A stretch of 64,000 nucleotides of DNA, taken from the NCBI GenBank assembly GCA_022592445.1, contig JABYQR010000024.1, positions 1 through 64,000 on the forward strand. Reading direction: 5' to 3'. Shown in pieces: positions 1 through 11,199 of the stretch. The DNA comes from Cytidiella melzeri (Eukaryota; Basidiomycota; Agaricomycetes; Polyporales; Irpicaceae). A program made the position numbers and the translations under genes. How positions within the stretch are numbered: position 1 is the stretch's first letter; every line of letters begins with the position of its first letter. The notes below the pieces were generated by a model. The model was not told the DNA's origin. It worked only from the letters and a program-made list of their open reading frames with translations, and did not search any database.

Positions 1-1734
1 GGAGCACAGCCCAGACGTTCGGGGGCGGCATCTCCCGAGCCTGACGACTCCAGCCTCGCACCCCTCTCTTTCAAGAAGCACACACATACCTTACGAAGCA
101 GACTAATACTGGAAGGCTCACCCACGACAGAGGGCTTAACCACGGCACTCCTGCACATAGCCAGGAACACCAAGTCAGCCACGGCCAAGAAGTACATCAC
201 AGCCCTAGCGGAATACGCAAAAGCCATCGAACTGGAATACCAGGCACACTTCATCACAAGTTGGTACAGGAACACTTGGAACGCACCATCCAGCACATCG
301 CCAACGGCACGAACAAACTCAACAGCGCGCTCGAGAAAGTCACTTCCTCCACGACCTCCCTGGCAGACAGACAAACAGAACTAGCCTCAAATGCAAACGA
401 CATCGCCCAGGCATCTAAGACAATTCAGGAACACACCACACAGCTCTCTTCCCGCACATCCATGACCTCGTACGCGCAGGTGGCAGCACTTGCCAGCAAC
501 GCGAATCTCTCCCCAACCCACGCCAGCACAATAGCACGGGCAGAAAACAGAGCTAAGCAGATCATCATAGATGGGTACACGACGAGCAACTCTGACAATC
601 TGCTCACAGAGGAGATCCTGCTACAGAAGGCAAACCTGGCACTCCAATTGATGAAAGCCCCGGAGAGCGTAAAATTCAAGGGGCTGCGACGGCTGGCGAA
701 TGGAGGCCTCATGTACGAAATGAACTCGGTGGAGAGTGCGAGATGGGCCAACACCTCGGAGACACGAAAGGAGTTCCTTAAGCATTTCGGTGGGGGCGGA
801 GAGGTCTTGCTGAAGAACAGAACTCACCAGGTACTGATTGATTTCGCACCCATACACTTCGCGGCCCAGGACCAAACTGCGCTCAGACAACTGGAGGAGC
901 ACAACAGTGGGAGTCGAGTTCAGTAGCAGAGGCGAGATGGGTTAAGCTGCCGGAGAAACGGTTGCCCTCACAGCGAACAGCGTGCTCTCCCTTCAGTCAC
1001 CACGGCAGAGATGGCGAACCGCATGATAAGGAACGGCGCCATAGTCTGCGGTAAGTCCCTGAGAGCACGGAAGAACCTCCCCAACCCGGACGATGCCTCA
1101 AATGCCAAACGATTGGCACGAGACACTTAGCAGCGGACTGCAAGGCCATCCACAACACGTGCGGGAACTGCGGAAGCATAGCGCATCCCACCAGAGATTG
1201 CCAGGTAACGACCCGTCTAAGTATCACTGTGCTAACTGCAAGCAAAACGGTCACGCTGCCTGGGATGCACATGCCCGACGTTCCTAGCTAAAAGAGCGGA
1301 ACTACATGCCAGAGCACCGGAAGCTAAGTATAAATATTTCCCCACCTCCACCGATCCTTCCTCTTGGGAAACTTTTGACGACACCCGCAGGACAGGCACG
1401 CAGCATCGACAGCAACTGAGCGCACTCAACACAAAACTATGAGACGAGCATCACGCACCTTTCCGCTGGTCAGACGAACCGTACGAGGGCTTGAGAGACG
1501 GAGAGTCGGCGGGAAGGAGATTTCGGCCTGGACGGCGAGTGGACGGAAGTGCAGGACAGGAGAGGCAGAACTCAGCAGAGGAAACAGACCCAGCTAAGTG
1601 TCTTCCAGCCCGCACAATACACCCAGACTACGCTGCCCTTCCAGAACCCGAGGGGGGCTTTGACAACGCACCGCGCACAACCCCCGCTACGCTCTTCCCC
1701 GCCCCGTCACCCTTTCCCCCCGCTGAGGCACTGA
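1..1734 (+). pseudogene. LINE ORF1, gag-like nucleic-acid-binding protein with zinc knuckles
   Basis: The region encodes the RNA-binding, particle-forming protein of the LINE. Bases 1-260 read openly in frame 1 and continue after a frameshift near 265 in frame 3 (261-926), a helical Ser/Thr/Gln-rich stretch followed by an RRM-like segment. Around 1093-1290 there are two clear knuckles, C-x2-C-x6-H-x4-C (CLKCQTIGTRHLAADC) and C-x2-C-x4-H-x4-C (CGNCGSIAHPTRDC). A third (CANCKQNGH) loses its last Cys to a frameshift near 1268; the reading resumes as CPTF. The Gln/Pro-rich tail runs to a stop near 1734. Upstream sequence is missing because the window starts inside the gene. Confidence 0.75.
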
Positions 1735-2130
1735 GTCCCGCTTCAAACTAAGAACAACCTTAAAGACAACACAACCAACCACGAAGTGGCAATAGAAGTG
1801 TAAAGGTGTGGAAGTGCGGAAGTGTTAAAGTGTGCGAGGTGGTCTTAGAGTCCTAGTTTTACCTGTGCTAAAAGAGCGACAAGGTTTATGATAAAGTGTA
1901 TGCGCAGGGAGCTAGGCGGGAACTACCACGCGTATCGCGGGTAAAAGGGGGAGTCGGCGCGGTGAAAGCAAAAGAGTTATAGCGCGGCTCAAAGAGAACG
2001 CGCGGGAGACGTTGCAACTTGTTGTAAGACGGCGCCCGGAGAGACACGGATGGTAAACCCAGGCGCAATATGAATCTCAAACACAAAACGCGCTCGCTGG
2101 TGAAGATGAAGAAGTTGCTGTAAAACGCGG

Positions 2131-2214
2131 GCGCAGTGAAAGTGAACGCAGTAAGCTCAACGCAGTGAAGGTGAAACGCAACGCAGTAACGCAGTAAAAT
2201 AACGCAGTGAAAAG
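2131..2214. repeat. Short degenerate tandem repeat of ACGCAGT(GA)A units
   Basis: The motif CGCAGT followed by AA or GAA recurs about seven times in 84 bp (GCGCAGTGAA, ACGCAGTAAG, ACGCAGTGAAG, ACGCAGTAACGCAGTAAA, ACGCAGTGAAA). It lies in the non-coding left part of the segment between the LINE ORFs. No function is evident. Confidence 0.6.
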
Positions 2215-2305
2215 CAAACTCAGTATAACGAACCCGAAAGGAACCGTAAGAGAAAGATAAACTAATGGAGCGCGAGTCGCAGCGTAAGGCTATGTGAGAT
2301 TGCAG

Positions 2306-3646
2306 TCAATTTGACTCGACAGACTGCGCGCGGGGGCGGTAGTGTAGAACAACACTCCCCGAGCGGCGATGCGTATTGCAGGCGAATGCGTGGCCAACGA
2401 CGACGTTGGTGTCGCAGAGCGACTGCTGCTATACTGCTAAACCCTAAACAAGGGCAGAGAAGAGGGGGAGTGGAAGTGGAAGTGGATCTCCAACGACAAC
2501 AACGAGGTCAAAGTCGATGATGAGCAGGCAAGCAGGCTCAGAGGCCGGATACTGGCAGTGCAAATGACGAAGTTAATATCATGCTTATACTAGGTTACAT
2601 TGAGTAACTCACCTGGCAGTGCAAATGACGAAGAGGTCAAGATGCAGAACCAGGGAGGGTAAGGGGTACTATATATACTGTGTCTGGGTGGTCTGTGCAC
2701 CAGTTCCCACACTAGGGACTGGAGTAACTGTGGGGCTGGAGTAACAATAGAACAATAAGGAACCAGGGTAACTGTCAAGGACCTGAGTAACTGTCAAGGA
2801 CCAGGGTACGTAGAACAATAGAGCTAGAACAATAGAAAATAGAACAGTAGGATAAGAACAATAGAACAATAGAAACTGGGGAATCCCTGGGAATCCCTAA
2901 CAATAGACAGAAGACAATAGTCGGAAGACAATAGAACAATGAGAACTGGGGGAATCCCTGGGGAATCCCTGGGGAATCCCTATCAATGGAAGTTGAACAA
3001 TAGAACAATAGCCTAGGTTGATCTGGAACCGCTCCAGATTGAGTCTAGGGTTTGGGTCTGAACTATTGATAAATAAGGCAGGATGTCATGTGACCCGGGT
3101 TAGGGTTAGGTCCGGTAACGCTCCTAGCCGGAAAATAAGCGCTCTAGATAGGCGCCTGAGGCTGTAAACTTGTGACATTATTGGAAAAATCCGGTCTCTG
3201 TTGGACTATCCATGTCAGTTGGTAGAGCTGGTAAGATTGAACTGCACTAGTTCGCACTCGTGATCCTCGCCTTCAAAGTCTGGAGACAGCCAACAATCTG
3301 GGTGCGGCGCGCGCGGGCGATTGCAGTCAAGCAGGACGAAAGGTCCTGAACGTAGGGGAATTGGGTGATCGCTCTGAGTGTCGCAGTAAGAGCAGTTATC
3401 AAGCGAGTCCGCGACGGAGGCGGCGGACAACGCTGGCGAGGGTGATTTAGGAGTAGATCTCTCAGAGGAGACCGTAGGCGCTGCTGAGGGTTCTGGCGGC
3501 GGCGTGTGCGCGGGGATGATGGGGTAATGGCATAGAACCTCGCGCGGGCGCGGGCGGTAAGGGCAGCGACCGTCGGGTAGGTGGGGAACAGTGGGACAGT
3601 AACGGCAGACTCGAGGCGGGTTGTCGTTGGTAGACGCAGTGGACAT
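2306..3646 (-). pseudogene. Unknown Cys-rich ORF split by a solo Gypsy LTR
   Basis: The minus strand encodes 143 residues from an ATG at 3646, Pro/Ser-rich with clustered Cys-x2-Cys pairs (VCRYCP, NCSYCD). It runs directly into the LTR, whose first codon is a stop. If the LTR and one copy of the 5-bp target duplication are ignored, the same frame stays open for about 36 more codons to a stop at 2306-2308. The LTR therefore interrupted an ORF of roughly 180 codons. I do not recognise the product. It could be a gag-like protein of a small retroelement, since a purine run and TGTTG-type sequence near 2352 follow inside its end, or an unrelated gene. Confidence 0.45.
2410..3217 (-). mobile_element. 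Solo LTR of Gypsy family GypA, 808 bp
   Basis: This is the reverse complement of the LTR of the GypA element at 52-59 kb. It starts TGTCGC and ends CATGTCA, so read on the minus strand it has TG...CA ends. A perfect 5-bp target duplication GTTGG flanks it (2405-2409 and 3218-3222). Inside are the family hallmarks: two copies of a GCAGTGCAAATGACG motif, TATATATA, and long runs built from ACAATAGA. A solo LTR arises when the two LTRs of a full element recombine and delete the interior. Confidence 0.92.
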
Positions 3647-4391
3647 AAACGTGGAAGAAGTCGCAGTGAGACAACGCAGAAGAAGCTACAGCTATGGGCG
3701 CGAAGAGACTCCCTCGACGCGAACGCAAAGCGTAAAGTGAACTCTGGAAACTGGGGTGGGGATTGATTGATTTTCTACGCAGTACAAGCAACACCTTTTT
3801 ATATACCCTAAAGACCCTCTCCTAAACCTTTCCTTCTATGTCCTAAACCCAAACGCGAGAGCAAGGAAACAGGGTGGCAGAATACTTCCGTCTGCAGAGG
3901 CAAAATGTCCAGCGAGTCGACGCCCGGCGGGGCACAGCGTTGGTCGACGCGGAGTAGCGGCACGCGCCCTTGCGCTGAAGAGGCGCCGTCCAGGAGTTGC
4001 ACAGCGTGACGTGATAGGAGTCTTCCTGAAACGGGGTTTGCGCGTCAGGTTTCTTCTACCGTTGGTCCGACCCGCGTCCGAAACTCTTGGTGGCTGGCTG
4101 GCCCATGCTCCGATGCAAAAGGGGCGTGTCTGTGTGTCAGGGTTTGGTGCAATTCCTTGGCCTCGGATGTTTCCGGCGCGTTGCTGCTCCTTGTCAAGTC
4201 CTCGGATCCTCGGCGAACTCCTCGTGACCTTGGTGAACTCCTCGTGCCCGTGACGCTGGGAAAGTGGAGGGACTTGCCACTCAGGATGACGCGGGCCGCG
4301 CAAATGGTGGGCTGCTGCCGGGTCTCCGCGCCTAGCCGATTTCCAGGTGTATCACTGCCACAGGAAGTAACAGCATCCAGGTACTCCCATC

Positions 4392-5471
4392 ATGAATAGC
4401 ACAACGCAACAGAGGCGCACAGCGGAAACCCTCCGCATATGGCAGATTAATTTAGCTAAGTCAAACATTGCCCAACAGGCCTTCCTCCACACCATCTCTA
4501 TCAATGACTGCGACATCATGCTCACACAGGAACCGTACATGCAACCCAGATACACGCTTACCTCCGCATCTCACTCCTGGCGAGTCGTTTACCCCACAAG
4601 ACATCACAACTGGAAGGACAAAGGAAGGAGCACGAGAGCAGTCACACTAGTCAGCACTCGGCTCAGCACGGATGTTTGGGAACAGCTCTCGCTAGACACG
4701 CCCGACGCGGTCATCATCCGCCTTCGTACGGCCATCGGCTTCATACTCATTGTCAACATTTACAACGACCAGAAAAACAACGATACCATTCATCTGATTA
4801 CAAGAAAACTCCGACAGGTGGCAGCAGAGGAACCAAGACAAAGCAGGCGCGCAAGAGAAAACACGCGGGTCCATGTCCTCTGGGCGGGAGATTTCAATCG
4901 ACATCACCCCATGTGGGAGCTCAACGAGAACACACACCTTACCACACAGACGTACCTGGACGCGGCCGTTCCCTTGCTAGAAGCGCTCGCCACCTACAAG
5001 ATGGAACAAATCCTCCCGGCCCAGCTACCCACCTTGATCGCGAGGGGCACAGGAAATCACACGCGACCAGACAACGTCTTCGTCACACCAGAATTAGCTG
5101 AGTTCACCGTTTGCTCCATGACCTACCCCCACTTTAAGCCGCCCCACACAGATCATTATCCCATTGCTACGGAGTTGCGGATCTCGGCGGAGCGAGTCGT
5201 ACAAAAACGAGTGGAACTGGAGGAACACGGACTGGGACGAGTTCAGGGGGTGGCTCATAAAGGAGCTGGACGAGAGGAACATACCGGACACGCGCATAGA
5301 AACCGTGGAGAACTTCCACAGGGTACTCGGGGATGTAATGACATGCCTACAGCTCACGCAAAAAGCAGTGGTTCCGCAGAGCAAACCCAGCCCCCTCGCG
5401 AAGCGATGGTGGACAAAGGACCTCGCAAGCAACGAGACCTGGTGAGCAGACTCGCACGCACATTGTACTAG
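4392..5471 (+). CDS. LINE ORF2, endonuclease domain
   Basis: The ORF begins at an ATG shortly before the motif IWQINLAKS, matching the start of exonuclease-endonuclease-phosphatase (APE-like) domains of LINEs. Further motifs are TQEPY (catalytic Glu), AGDFNRHHPMW (Asp/Asn pair) and the TRPDNVF and HTDHYPI segments (Asp-His pair at the C-terminus). This domain nicks target DNA to prime reverse transcription. The first ~270 residues read well. After about 5190 the correct frame moves and the remainder of this ORF is out of frame, so the polyprotein is broken before the reverse transcriptase. Confidence 0.8.
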   Translation: MNSTTQQRRTAETLRIWQINLAKSNIAQQAFLHTISINDCDIMLTQEPYMQPRYTLTSASHSWRVVYPTRHHNWKDKGRSTRAVTLVSTRLSTDVWEQLSLDTPDAVIIRLRTAIGFILIVNIYNDQKNNDTIHLITRKLRQVAAEEPRQSRRARENTRVHVLWAGDFNRHHPMWELNENTHLTTQTYLDAAVPLLEALATYKMEQILPAQLPTLIARGTGNHTRPDNVFVTPELAEFTVCSMTYPHFKPPHTDHYPIATELRISAERVVQKRVELEEHGLGRVQGVAHKGAGREEHTGHAHRNRGELPQGTRGCNDMPTAHAKSSGSAEQTQPPREAMVDKGPRKQRDLVSRLARTLY

Positions 5472-5545
5472 TTTCATTCCGTCCCGCAGCATCCAGCGCA
5501 CAAGGACTACCGCAAAGCAGGAACGCGTACTAAAGCGCGATCAAA

Positions 5546-7057
5546 ATGGCCAAAACAGAGCACTGGAATGCCTACCTCGAGGAGATCAAGGCGGACACGG
5601 TGTGGAATTTCAGCAAGTATGTCAAAGGAGGTCAGACAGACGGTAGTAAGGCGCGTATCCCCCACCTCCAATACTCTGACCACCTCCAGCGCCCCCGGCT
5701 GGCGGAGACCAACAACGAGAAGTGTACGGTGCTGAAAAACACCTTTTTCCCTCACCCAGGACCCGATCCTAAGCAACGAACGACCAAACGTACCCAGCCC
5801 CGGCTTTCAAGTTCACTGGCATCCCGCGGGCTCTGGTCCAGAACGTACTTCTTTCGTTGAAACGCTACAATGCGCCAGGGATCGACGATTTGCCAAACGA
5901 GGTTTACCTCACCTGTTATGAGACCCTCCTCCCCTTCCTACATCGCATCTTCAAAGCCACGTTCACACTAAGGGTATACCCCGAGGAATGGAAAACGGCA
6001 CGCACGATAGTACTCAGGAAGCCAGGAAAGAAGGACTACACGCTTCCGAACGCGTATTGACCTATTGCACTGCTTCCGTGTGTAGCCAAGATCCTTGCGG
6101 CATGCATAACCCAAATCGTGACAAAAAAAGCTGAGTCTCTTTCCCTTATCTCGAACAGCCACTTCCTCGGTCGACCGGGTCGTACCACAACAGATTCCTT
6201 ACACTACGTTATCTCAACCATTAAGGCCGCATGGCGAAGAGGCCAATACACGTCGATTCTGTTCTTGGACAACAAGGCGGCTTTTCCTAGTGTCACCCCA
6301 GCCCAGCTGTTCCACAACATGAAGACCAGAGGCTTCCCTCTCGAGATTGTAGAATGGATGAGGCGGAAGATGGACGGGCGGAAGGTGGTGCTTTGCTTCA
6401 ATGACTACGTCTCGCAACGATGGACATCACGGGTGGACTGGACCAAGGATGCCCCACGTCGGTGATCTCCTACCAGATTTACAACTCGAGCAACCTAGAC
6501 GCAGCGGTGCCAGCCCAGGGACAGCACGCAACAGGTAACATAGACAATGTAGCAGTGTTTGCGGTGGGAGAGAGCTTCCGAGAGACCCACGACAAGTTGA
6601 AGGACTACATGAACAAGCCCAGAGGTGCGTTCGAGTGGGCGGAAACACACAACACACAGTTCTCCCTGGAAAATTTGGACTCTTAAACTGCCGGAGAAAC
6701 ACAAACGACCTGGGACCGGAACTGGACCTCGGCACCACGACGATCAAACCAGCTAAGTCACATTTGTTCTTAGGCATACTCATAGACTACCAACTCCGAT
6801 GGACAGAACAGGTAGCGTGGGCAATAGGGAAAGGCCAACAGTGGCTCGCCCTTTTCAAGCGCATGGCTAACACAAAAAGGGGTACATCGGCGGCGATGGC
6901 CAAGAAACTCTACCTTGCGATGGCCATACGAGCATGCTCTATGCCGCAGACGTTTTCATCGCCCCTCCAGTCACGGACTCCAGCCAACAAAATGCGTGAG
7001 GATCCCTTGGCCACATCAAGCGCTTCAAACAGGTACAGAGGCAGGCAGCCATCCTAA
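5546..7057 (+). pseudogene. LINE ORF2, reverse transcriptase domain (frameshifted, mutated active site)
   Basis: Pieces in several frames give a LINE reverse transcriptase: RPGKK-type KPGKKDY, then NAY-stop-PIALLP where the stop is TGA at 6058-6060 in place of Arg. Next come FLGRPGRTTTD, the first catalytic Asp block LFLDNKAAFPSV (6261-6296), and DQGCPTSVISY. The catalytic YVDD box appears as GNIDNVAVFA near 6537, with the second Asp changed to Asn. The domain is therefore inactive for two reasons, frame breaks and loss of the Asp pair. The G-to-A changes in the YVDD box fit deamination of the opposite strand. Confidence 0.8.
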
Positions 7058-7068
7058 TCACCGGCGCG

Positions 7069-8417
7069 ATGCGTACAACTGCGACCGACGCGATGGAGGT
7101 ACACGCAAACCTGACACCGATGCAGCTGACCTTGGATAAAATCTGCCACAGAGCCGCGCTACGTCTTTGCACCCTCCATGATTTGCACCCGCTCACAAAA
7201 CATATTGCACAGGCTTGCCGCACATACATAAAGAGGCACCGCTCCCCTATCCACGACCTCCTCCACCGGTACCAACTTGACCCAAGAACAATAGAGAAGA
7301 TCTCCCCAGTCCGTTTCCCACCCGGCTGGCGACCTTCTTTCAAAACGGAGATAAAGGGGGAAAAGAATGAGGGAGAGAAGCGCGACAAAGCGTGGAGGCA
7401 ACGAGCTAAGTACCATATCTACACGGACGGCTCGGACATTGACGGAGGAGTAGGAGCAGCAGCGGTAATGTACACCGTTGGGAAGTATCGTACGACAAGG
7501 AAGGTACTCAGACACCACCTGGGGGGATCAGACCAACACACGGTATATGAGGCAGAGCTGGTGGGGATCCTGCTAGGACTGCACCTTCTTCACACAGCGA
7601 GGGCGAGGAAGGAAGGACGCGTGTTCCTCGCGTTAGACAAAAAGGCGGCCATCTTGGCATCGAGATATGCGGACTCAGGACTGCCTCACTACCTACTCGA
7701 CGAGGTGCACCAACTGGAGAAGAAGCTGAAGAGCAAGAGTGCGGACCTCGCGCTCACAGTATGGTGGTACGGGGACACTGCGGAGTCGACGGAAACAAAA
7801 TGGCAGACGAGCAGGCGAAGGTAGCAGCGCAAGGGAGAGGCTCAGAACTGGCTAGACTGCCATGCAGGCTTCAACAAGGCCTACCGCTTAGCGCGTCCAA
7901 GCTCAAGCAGCTCAAAGCAGCGGACCTCAAGGAGGCGGCTAGGACACTATGGAACAACTCACTGCCACACCACAGACTGAGCAAGATCGACCCAAGTCTT
8001 CCCTCAGACCGCTTCGCGGACCTCATCTCATCGCTACCCAGACAACACGCAGCCCTACTCTTCCAGCTACGCACCGGACACACACCACTGCACAAGCATC
8101 TCCACCGGATTGGAAAGGCAACCACGCCGATATGCCCAGCCTGCAAAATGGCACCGGAGATAGTAGATCACTTCCTCTTACACTGCCCAGCTCACGAGAG
8201 ACACCGGGACTCCCTTACCTTTGAACTCGGGCGACCGGCCAGATCCATCCCAAACCTCTTGAGCAACAACAGGACGCTGCGCCCTCTCTTTCGCTACATA
8301 CATGCCACCAGGAGATTTGCGCGTAACCTAGGAAGCCTGAGTCTACTGAAGGAGGCGCCGGAAAAGACAGGAAAGAAGGGTAGGCAGGGAGTCAGACAGC
8401 GCAACGCAGGGGAATAG
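7069..8417 (+). pseudogene. LINE ORF2, RNase H domain and C-terminal Cys/His motif
   Basis: The RNase H fold is visible as YHIYTDGSDIDGGVGAA (first Asp), YEAELVGILLGL (Glu), FLALDKKAAIL (Asp) and, after a frameshift near 7770, GHCGVDGNKMADEQAK (final Asp). It removes the RNA strand of the cDNA hybrid. A terminal zinc-binding motif follows, CPACKMAPEIVDHFLLHC (C-x2-C...H-x4-C), usual after RNase H in such LINEs. A single frameshift divides 7069-7824 from 7761-8417; otherwise this is the best-preserved part of the element. Confidence 0.82.
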
Positions 8418-8909
8418 GAGAGAAAGCAGAAAGGAGGAAGAGAGAGAGACAAAGAGAAGTACAACCCACCTTAGTGATCGCACAGGACTGACTCCGGGAC
8501 AGGCACACCTGGAAGACACAACGTCAAACGAGTCCCCCCCCATGGACACCCACATCCCCGCCCCACACCCACCCCCGCACAGTCACCCCCGCACCTTATC
8601 TTTTCGCACGCGCGACCGGATGCACAGAGGTTGGGGGAGTTTTGACGGGGAGCGAAGGACTGCAAACTGGCTTCCTACTACCGCAAGAGGCAACAGCCCA
8701 GGGGACCATTGTCCACCATAAAGGGTAGTAGGTTTAGAACCCAACCTCTCCTGTTCAGTCGGCAGGGCCTCTCCAGTCAACATGCGCTCTTTTTCTAGAG
8801 ATACTCACCCTACATACCAAAACTACTCACCCATATTAATTCAGATAAACCTCCGCCACACATCTTGGGTGAAAAACCCCTACACACTTTGATCATGATC
8901 GCTTTATAT
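8418..8909. other. LINE 3' region and non-coding sequence
   Basis: After the ORF2 stop come a purine-rich stretch (8418-8460), a C-rich run (8525-8600) and unremarkable sequence. I found no poly(A) tail or 3' target duplication, so the LINE's 3' end could be anywhere between about 8450 and 8800. Confidence 0.4.
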
Positions 8910-9500
8910 TCAGTAGAACACATAGGAAACGTAGCACGGATGTACTTTGTCTACCATAGGGCGATGCCCTCGAGGACAATAAACAAGGAGGAAAAAAAAA
9001 AGATTCTGCGTCCACTGTGTTATTCCACGTGTTGATGAGGTCCCATGAGTTGTTGAAATTGGGGAGGATGGTGTTATTGAAGGCTTTTGTATGACATGCC
9101 AGTTCATGTGGTGCATGACCGCCAGCTCCGTGAGGAAGGCGGCGAGGGTGGAGAGGGTGGCGGCGAAGACAGGCAAGGATTTGCTGATCTGGTCTTTGCT
9201 ATTGTAGCGGAGGTAGGCATTGCAAGGCAGGTCTGGAGAAGCATTGTCTCCCCACAGTTTGGCATCTTCCTTGATGGTTTGCAGCTCAATGGTGGTGGCA
9301 GGTTGAGGGGGCTGTGGGGGCTGTGGGACAAAGCTGACTGTGGCGCTGTGAGGGTGGTTATAATATGGTGCACCAGCAGCCTCCGAGGGCAGTAGCTGAT
9401 TAAACTCAGCCTGGCGCATTGGGGGTGGCGGGGTCAAGTAATCCAAGGATTGTTGGGATGGAGGTAGGGTCATGTCCGCGTCTGGTGGAATGCCAGACAC
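8910..9500 (-). CDS. Hypothetical Pro-rich ORF
   Basis: A 196-codon ORF starts at ATG 9500 on the minus strand. Its N-terminal half is Pro/Gln-rich (repeated PPQP units). A mid-section contains a moderately hydrophobic helix (FAATLSTLAAFLTELAVM), and the C-terminal part after about residue 140 looks random. I do not recognise the family. It lies to the left of a Copia-like LTR and primer-binding site (10513-10805) in the orientation that element's coding region would have, so it may be a remnant of the same element. It could equally be a chance ORF. Confidence 0.3.
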   Translation of the reverse strand: MSGIPPDADMTLPPSQQSLDYLTPPPPMRQAEFNQLLPSEAAGAPYYNHPHSATVSFVPQPPQPPQPATTIELQTIKEDAKLWGDNASPDLPCNAYLRYNSKDQISKSLPVFAATLSTLAAFLTELAVMHHMNWHVIQKPSITPSSPISTTHGTSSTRGITQWTQNLFFFLLVYCPRGHRPMVDKVHPCYVSYVFY

Positions 9501-9789
9501 GATGAATTAATATGGACCGGGACTTGAAGGGAAAGACTAATAACGCGAATACAAGAAGAGTAGATGTTATTAAGGTATTTTAAGGGAAAACTCGAGTGAT
9601 TAACAGGGAGGGGAAGAGAGAATGGTGGCGAGAAAGGTGTTGTGTTTAAGCGTGGGAATTTACTTAGTGGTGGTGGTACGGGTTCAGGAAGCGGCGGTCC
9701 ACTCCTGATCAAGGTGAGTGCATAGATTGTGCCGTTATGAACACCTTGATGTGTGCTGTTGCAGTGCTCCTTGTCAATTTGATAGGTCT

Positions 9790-9861
9790 GGCACAGGGTA
9801 AGCATCAGATAGATTTATACAACGCATATAGCGTACCTGGCACAGGGTAAGCATCAGATGC
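9790..9861. repeat. 22-bp direct repeat
   Basis: TGGCACAGGGTAAGCATCAG occurs twice, about 50 bp apart, in non-coding sequence. It could be a local duplication or the footprint of an excised insertion. Confidence 0.6.
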
Positions 9862-10512
9862 TGTCCCCTGTGCCGTTTGGGGTGATTTATACAAAATAGC
9901 TCAATCATTGTAAGCCCGTGTATAGTAGTCCAACTCTCTCCCACTCTCAGCGCTGATGCGCCTCCCGTACCTTTCCTAATCCGTGTCCACTCGTGTGTCA
10001 CCAGTTGACACTTCTGTCACCTGTTTACCGTCAAGTTATCCGCATTGAAGGGTACACCAGGACACACTTGCACCGGGAGACCTTGCCTCACGTCTATGCA
10101 CAGGCCTCTAAGTCACGAGCTTAGAGTGCCACTTAACACTACCCTCCTATTGTACTACTCCACTGATCTACCACTTGTACAAGTGGGAGCTTGTTCCTCC
10201 ACCACTGGATTTTACACTGCGTGTTAGGCAGATTCCGCGTAATGCACAACTCGTTAAAGTTGAGAACCACCAAGGGTGGCTTAAGTATTCAGCTGGGTTG
10301 GGAGTGCGTATGCAAGGGGCAAGTAGGTGAGGGAATTAGCTGTAGAAAATCAGTTGGGAATATTGTATTCGAAGCTGAGGCAGTCAACCAGTACAACTCT
10401 ACTACTACTATGTGGCCAAATAGAGTAAAGTAGAGAAACTTACTTATAAGAAAGCTTGGGGAATACTGGTTGATGGATGTCGAGAGTGTGGATGTAGTTA
10501 AGCTAAAAGCTG

Positions 10513-10524
10513 GGGCTCATAACC
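10513..10524 (-). other. Primer-binding site matching the initiator tRNA-Met anticodon stem-loop
   Basis: Read on the minus strand, the 12 bases GGTTATGAGCCC pair with the anticodon stem-loop of fungal initiator tRNA-Met. Copia-type elements that prime with a tRNA half-molecule use this site. The same 12 bases directly follow the 5' LTRs of two other Copia elements in this window. Confidence 0.6.
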
Positions 10525-10805
10525 TAACAAAGTGGAATATGTGTGCAAGGGGTAGAGGCTGTTAAGCTTCGAAGATGAGTCTTATTTTTCTTGCCGCTTC
10601 AGCAGCTCTGCTTATATACATGTCTGTATCTACTTATGTAAGCGACTACTATACATGTCTACTTTAGCTATTCTACTGTATTACTAAGTGCATGACTCAT
10701 TGTATGACTAGGCTCAGCACTTGTACCAGAGGCATACATAATGAGTAAATGACTCATGCTAGTCCTCAGATGTATGCTTTAGGCATCCTCTGGAGTTGTA
10801 CAACA
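10525..10805 (-). mobile_element. Copia-like LTR remnant with promoter
   Basis: Directly upstream (minus strand) of the primer-binding site lies 281 bp that begins TGTTGTACAAC and contains a TATATAAG box about 70-80 bp before the end, as in an LTR promoter. The terminal bases next to the primer site are TTGTTA rather than the expected ...CA, so either the end is mutated or the boundary is slightly off. No second LTR or coding pol was found, so this is a fragment. The 300 bp to its right (10806-11111) hold nothing I recognise. Confidence 0.5.
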
Positions 10806-11199
10806 TGCTTTCCATGTCATTTCCTATGCTACTAAAACACAGGCGTACATATATGTGCAGTATCCCTATAGTACTATACTACTTAGTCTACACAACCCAT
10901 ATTTGTACGTCTCAGCTAATGTGATGGTTACCACTAGAGTTTCCATATACGGCTGCATAATCCCCATATCAAGACTGTGGGAACTCTGCTACCCTAAAGT
11001 GTCCTTGTAATAAGGTGTGGGAAACTACATATTATATTATATAGTTTTAACAGAAAGGCTGCCAGTAGATAGGCTTGAAAATTTGTAGAAAAATCACAAA
11101 AATGTCTTTGATTGTATTTTAATTTAACCCCCCAAACACAACCATATATTCACGGGATTTTTAACATATCAAATAACTCTCACAATAATTTCACGTCAT

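Larger units (their letters stand above)
1743..4390. mobile_element. Foreign segment separating LINE ORF1 from ORF2, with a solo LTR inside
   Basis: LINE ORFs normally lie close together, but here 2.6 kb separates the ORF1 stop from the ORF2 start. Of this, 808 bp is a solo Gypsy LTR (2410-3217). The rest contains a minus-strand ORF broken by that LTR, a patch of ACGCAGT-type repeats (2131-2214), and sequence on both sides in which I recognise no gene. The minus-strand ORF is followed by a purine run and TGTTG-type sequence near 2352, which resembles the 3' LTR start of the Copia elements elsewhere in the window. I could not find a matching second LTR, so the identity of the inserted element is open. 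Confidence 0.45.
1..8440 (+). mobile_element. Degenerate LINE (non-LTR retrotransposon, Tad1-like organisation), open at the left window edge
   Basis: Two coding regions lie on the plus strand in the order expected for a fungal LINE. ORF1 is gag-like with CCHC zinc knuckles (to about 1734). ORF2 has an apurinic-type endonuclease, reverse transcriptase, RNase H and a terminal Cys/His motif (4392-8417). LINEs with an APE-like endonuclease plus RNase H are typical of the Tad1/I group in fungi; that placement is from domain order, not from a tree. The copy is dead: frameshifts near 265, 1270, 5190, 6415 and 6690, an in-frame TGA at 6058-6060, and a 2.6-kb foreign segment between the two ORFs. The 5' end lies outside the window. 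The 3' end is not sharply defined and no poly(A) tail was found after 8417. Confidence 0.85.

Noticed and set aside
2800..3000. ACAATAGA-rich runs as a CRISPR or minisatellite array
   Set aside because: The runs are internal to the GypA LTR and recur in all of its copies. There are no unique spacers of constant length.
3836..4303. 155-codon minus-strand ORF, Arg/Pro-rich
   Set aside because: Low-information composition, overlaps equally open frames on the other strand, and shows no family resemblance.
8992..9001. A-run as the poly(A) tail of the LINE
   Set aside because: It is short, lies more than 550 bp after the ORF2 stop inside another open frame, and no flanking target duplication was seen.
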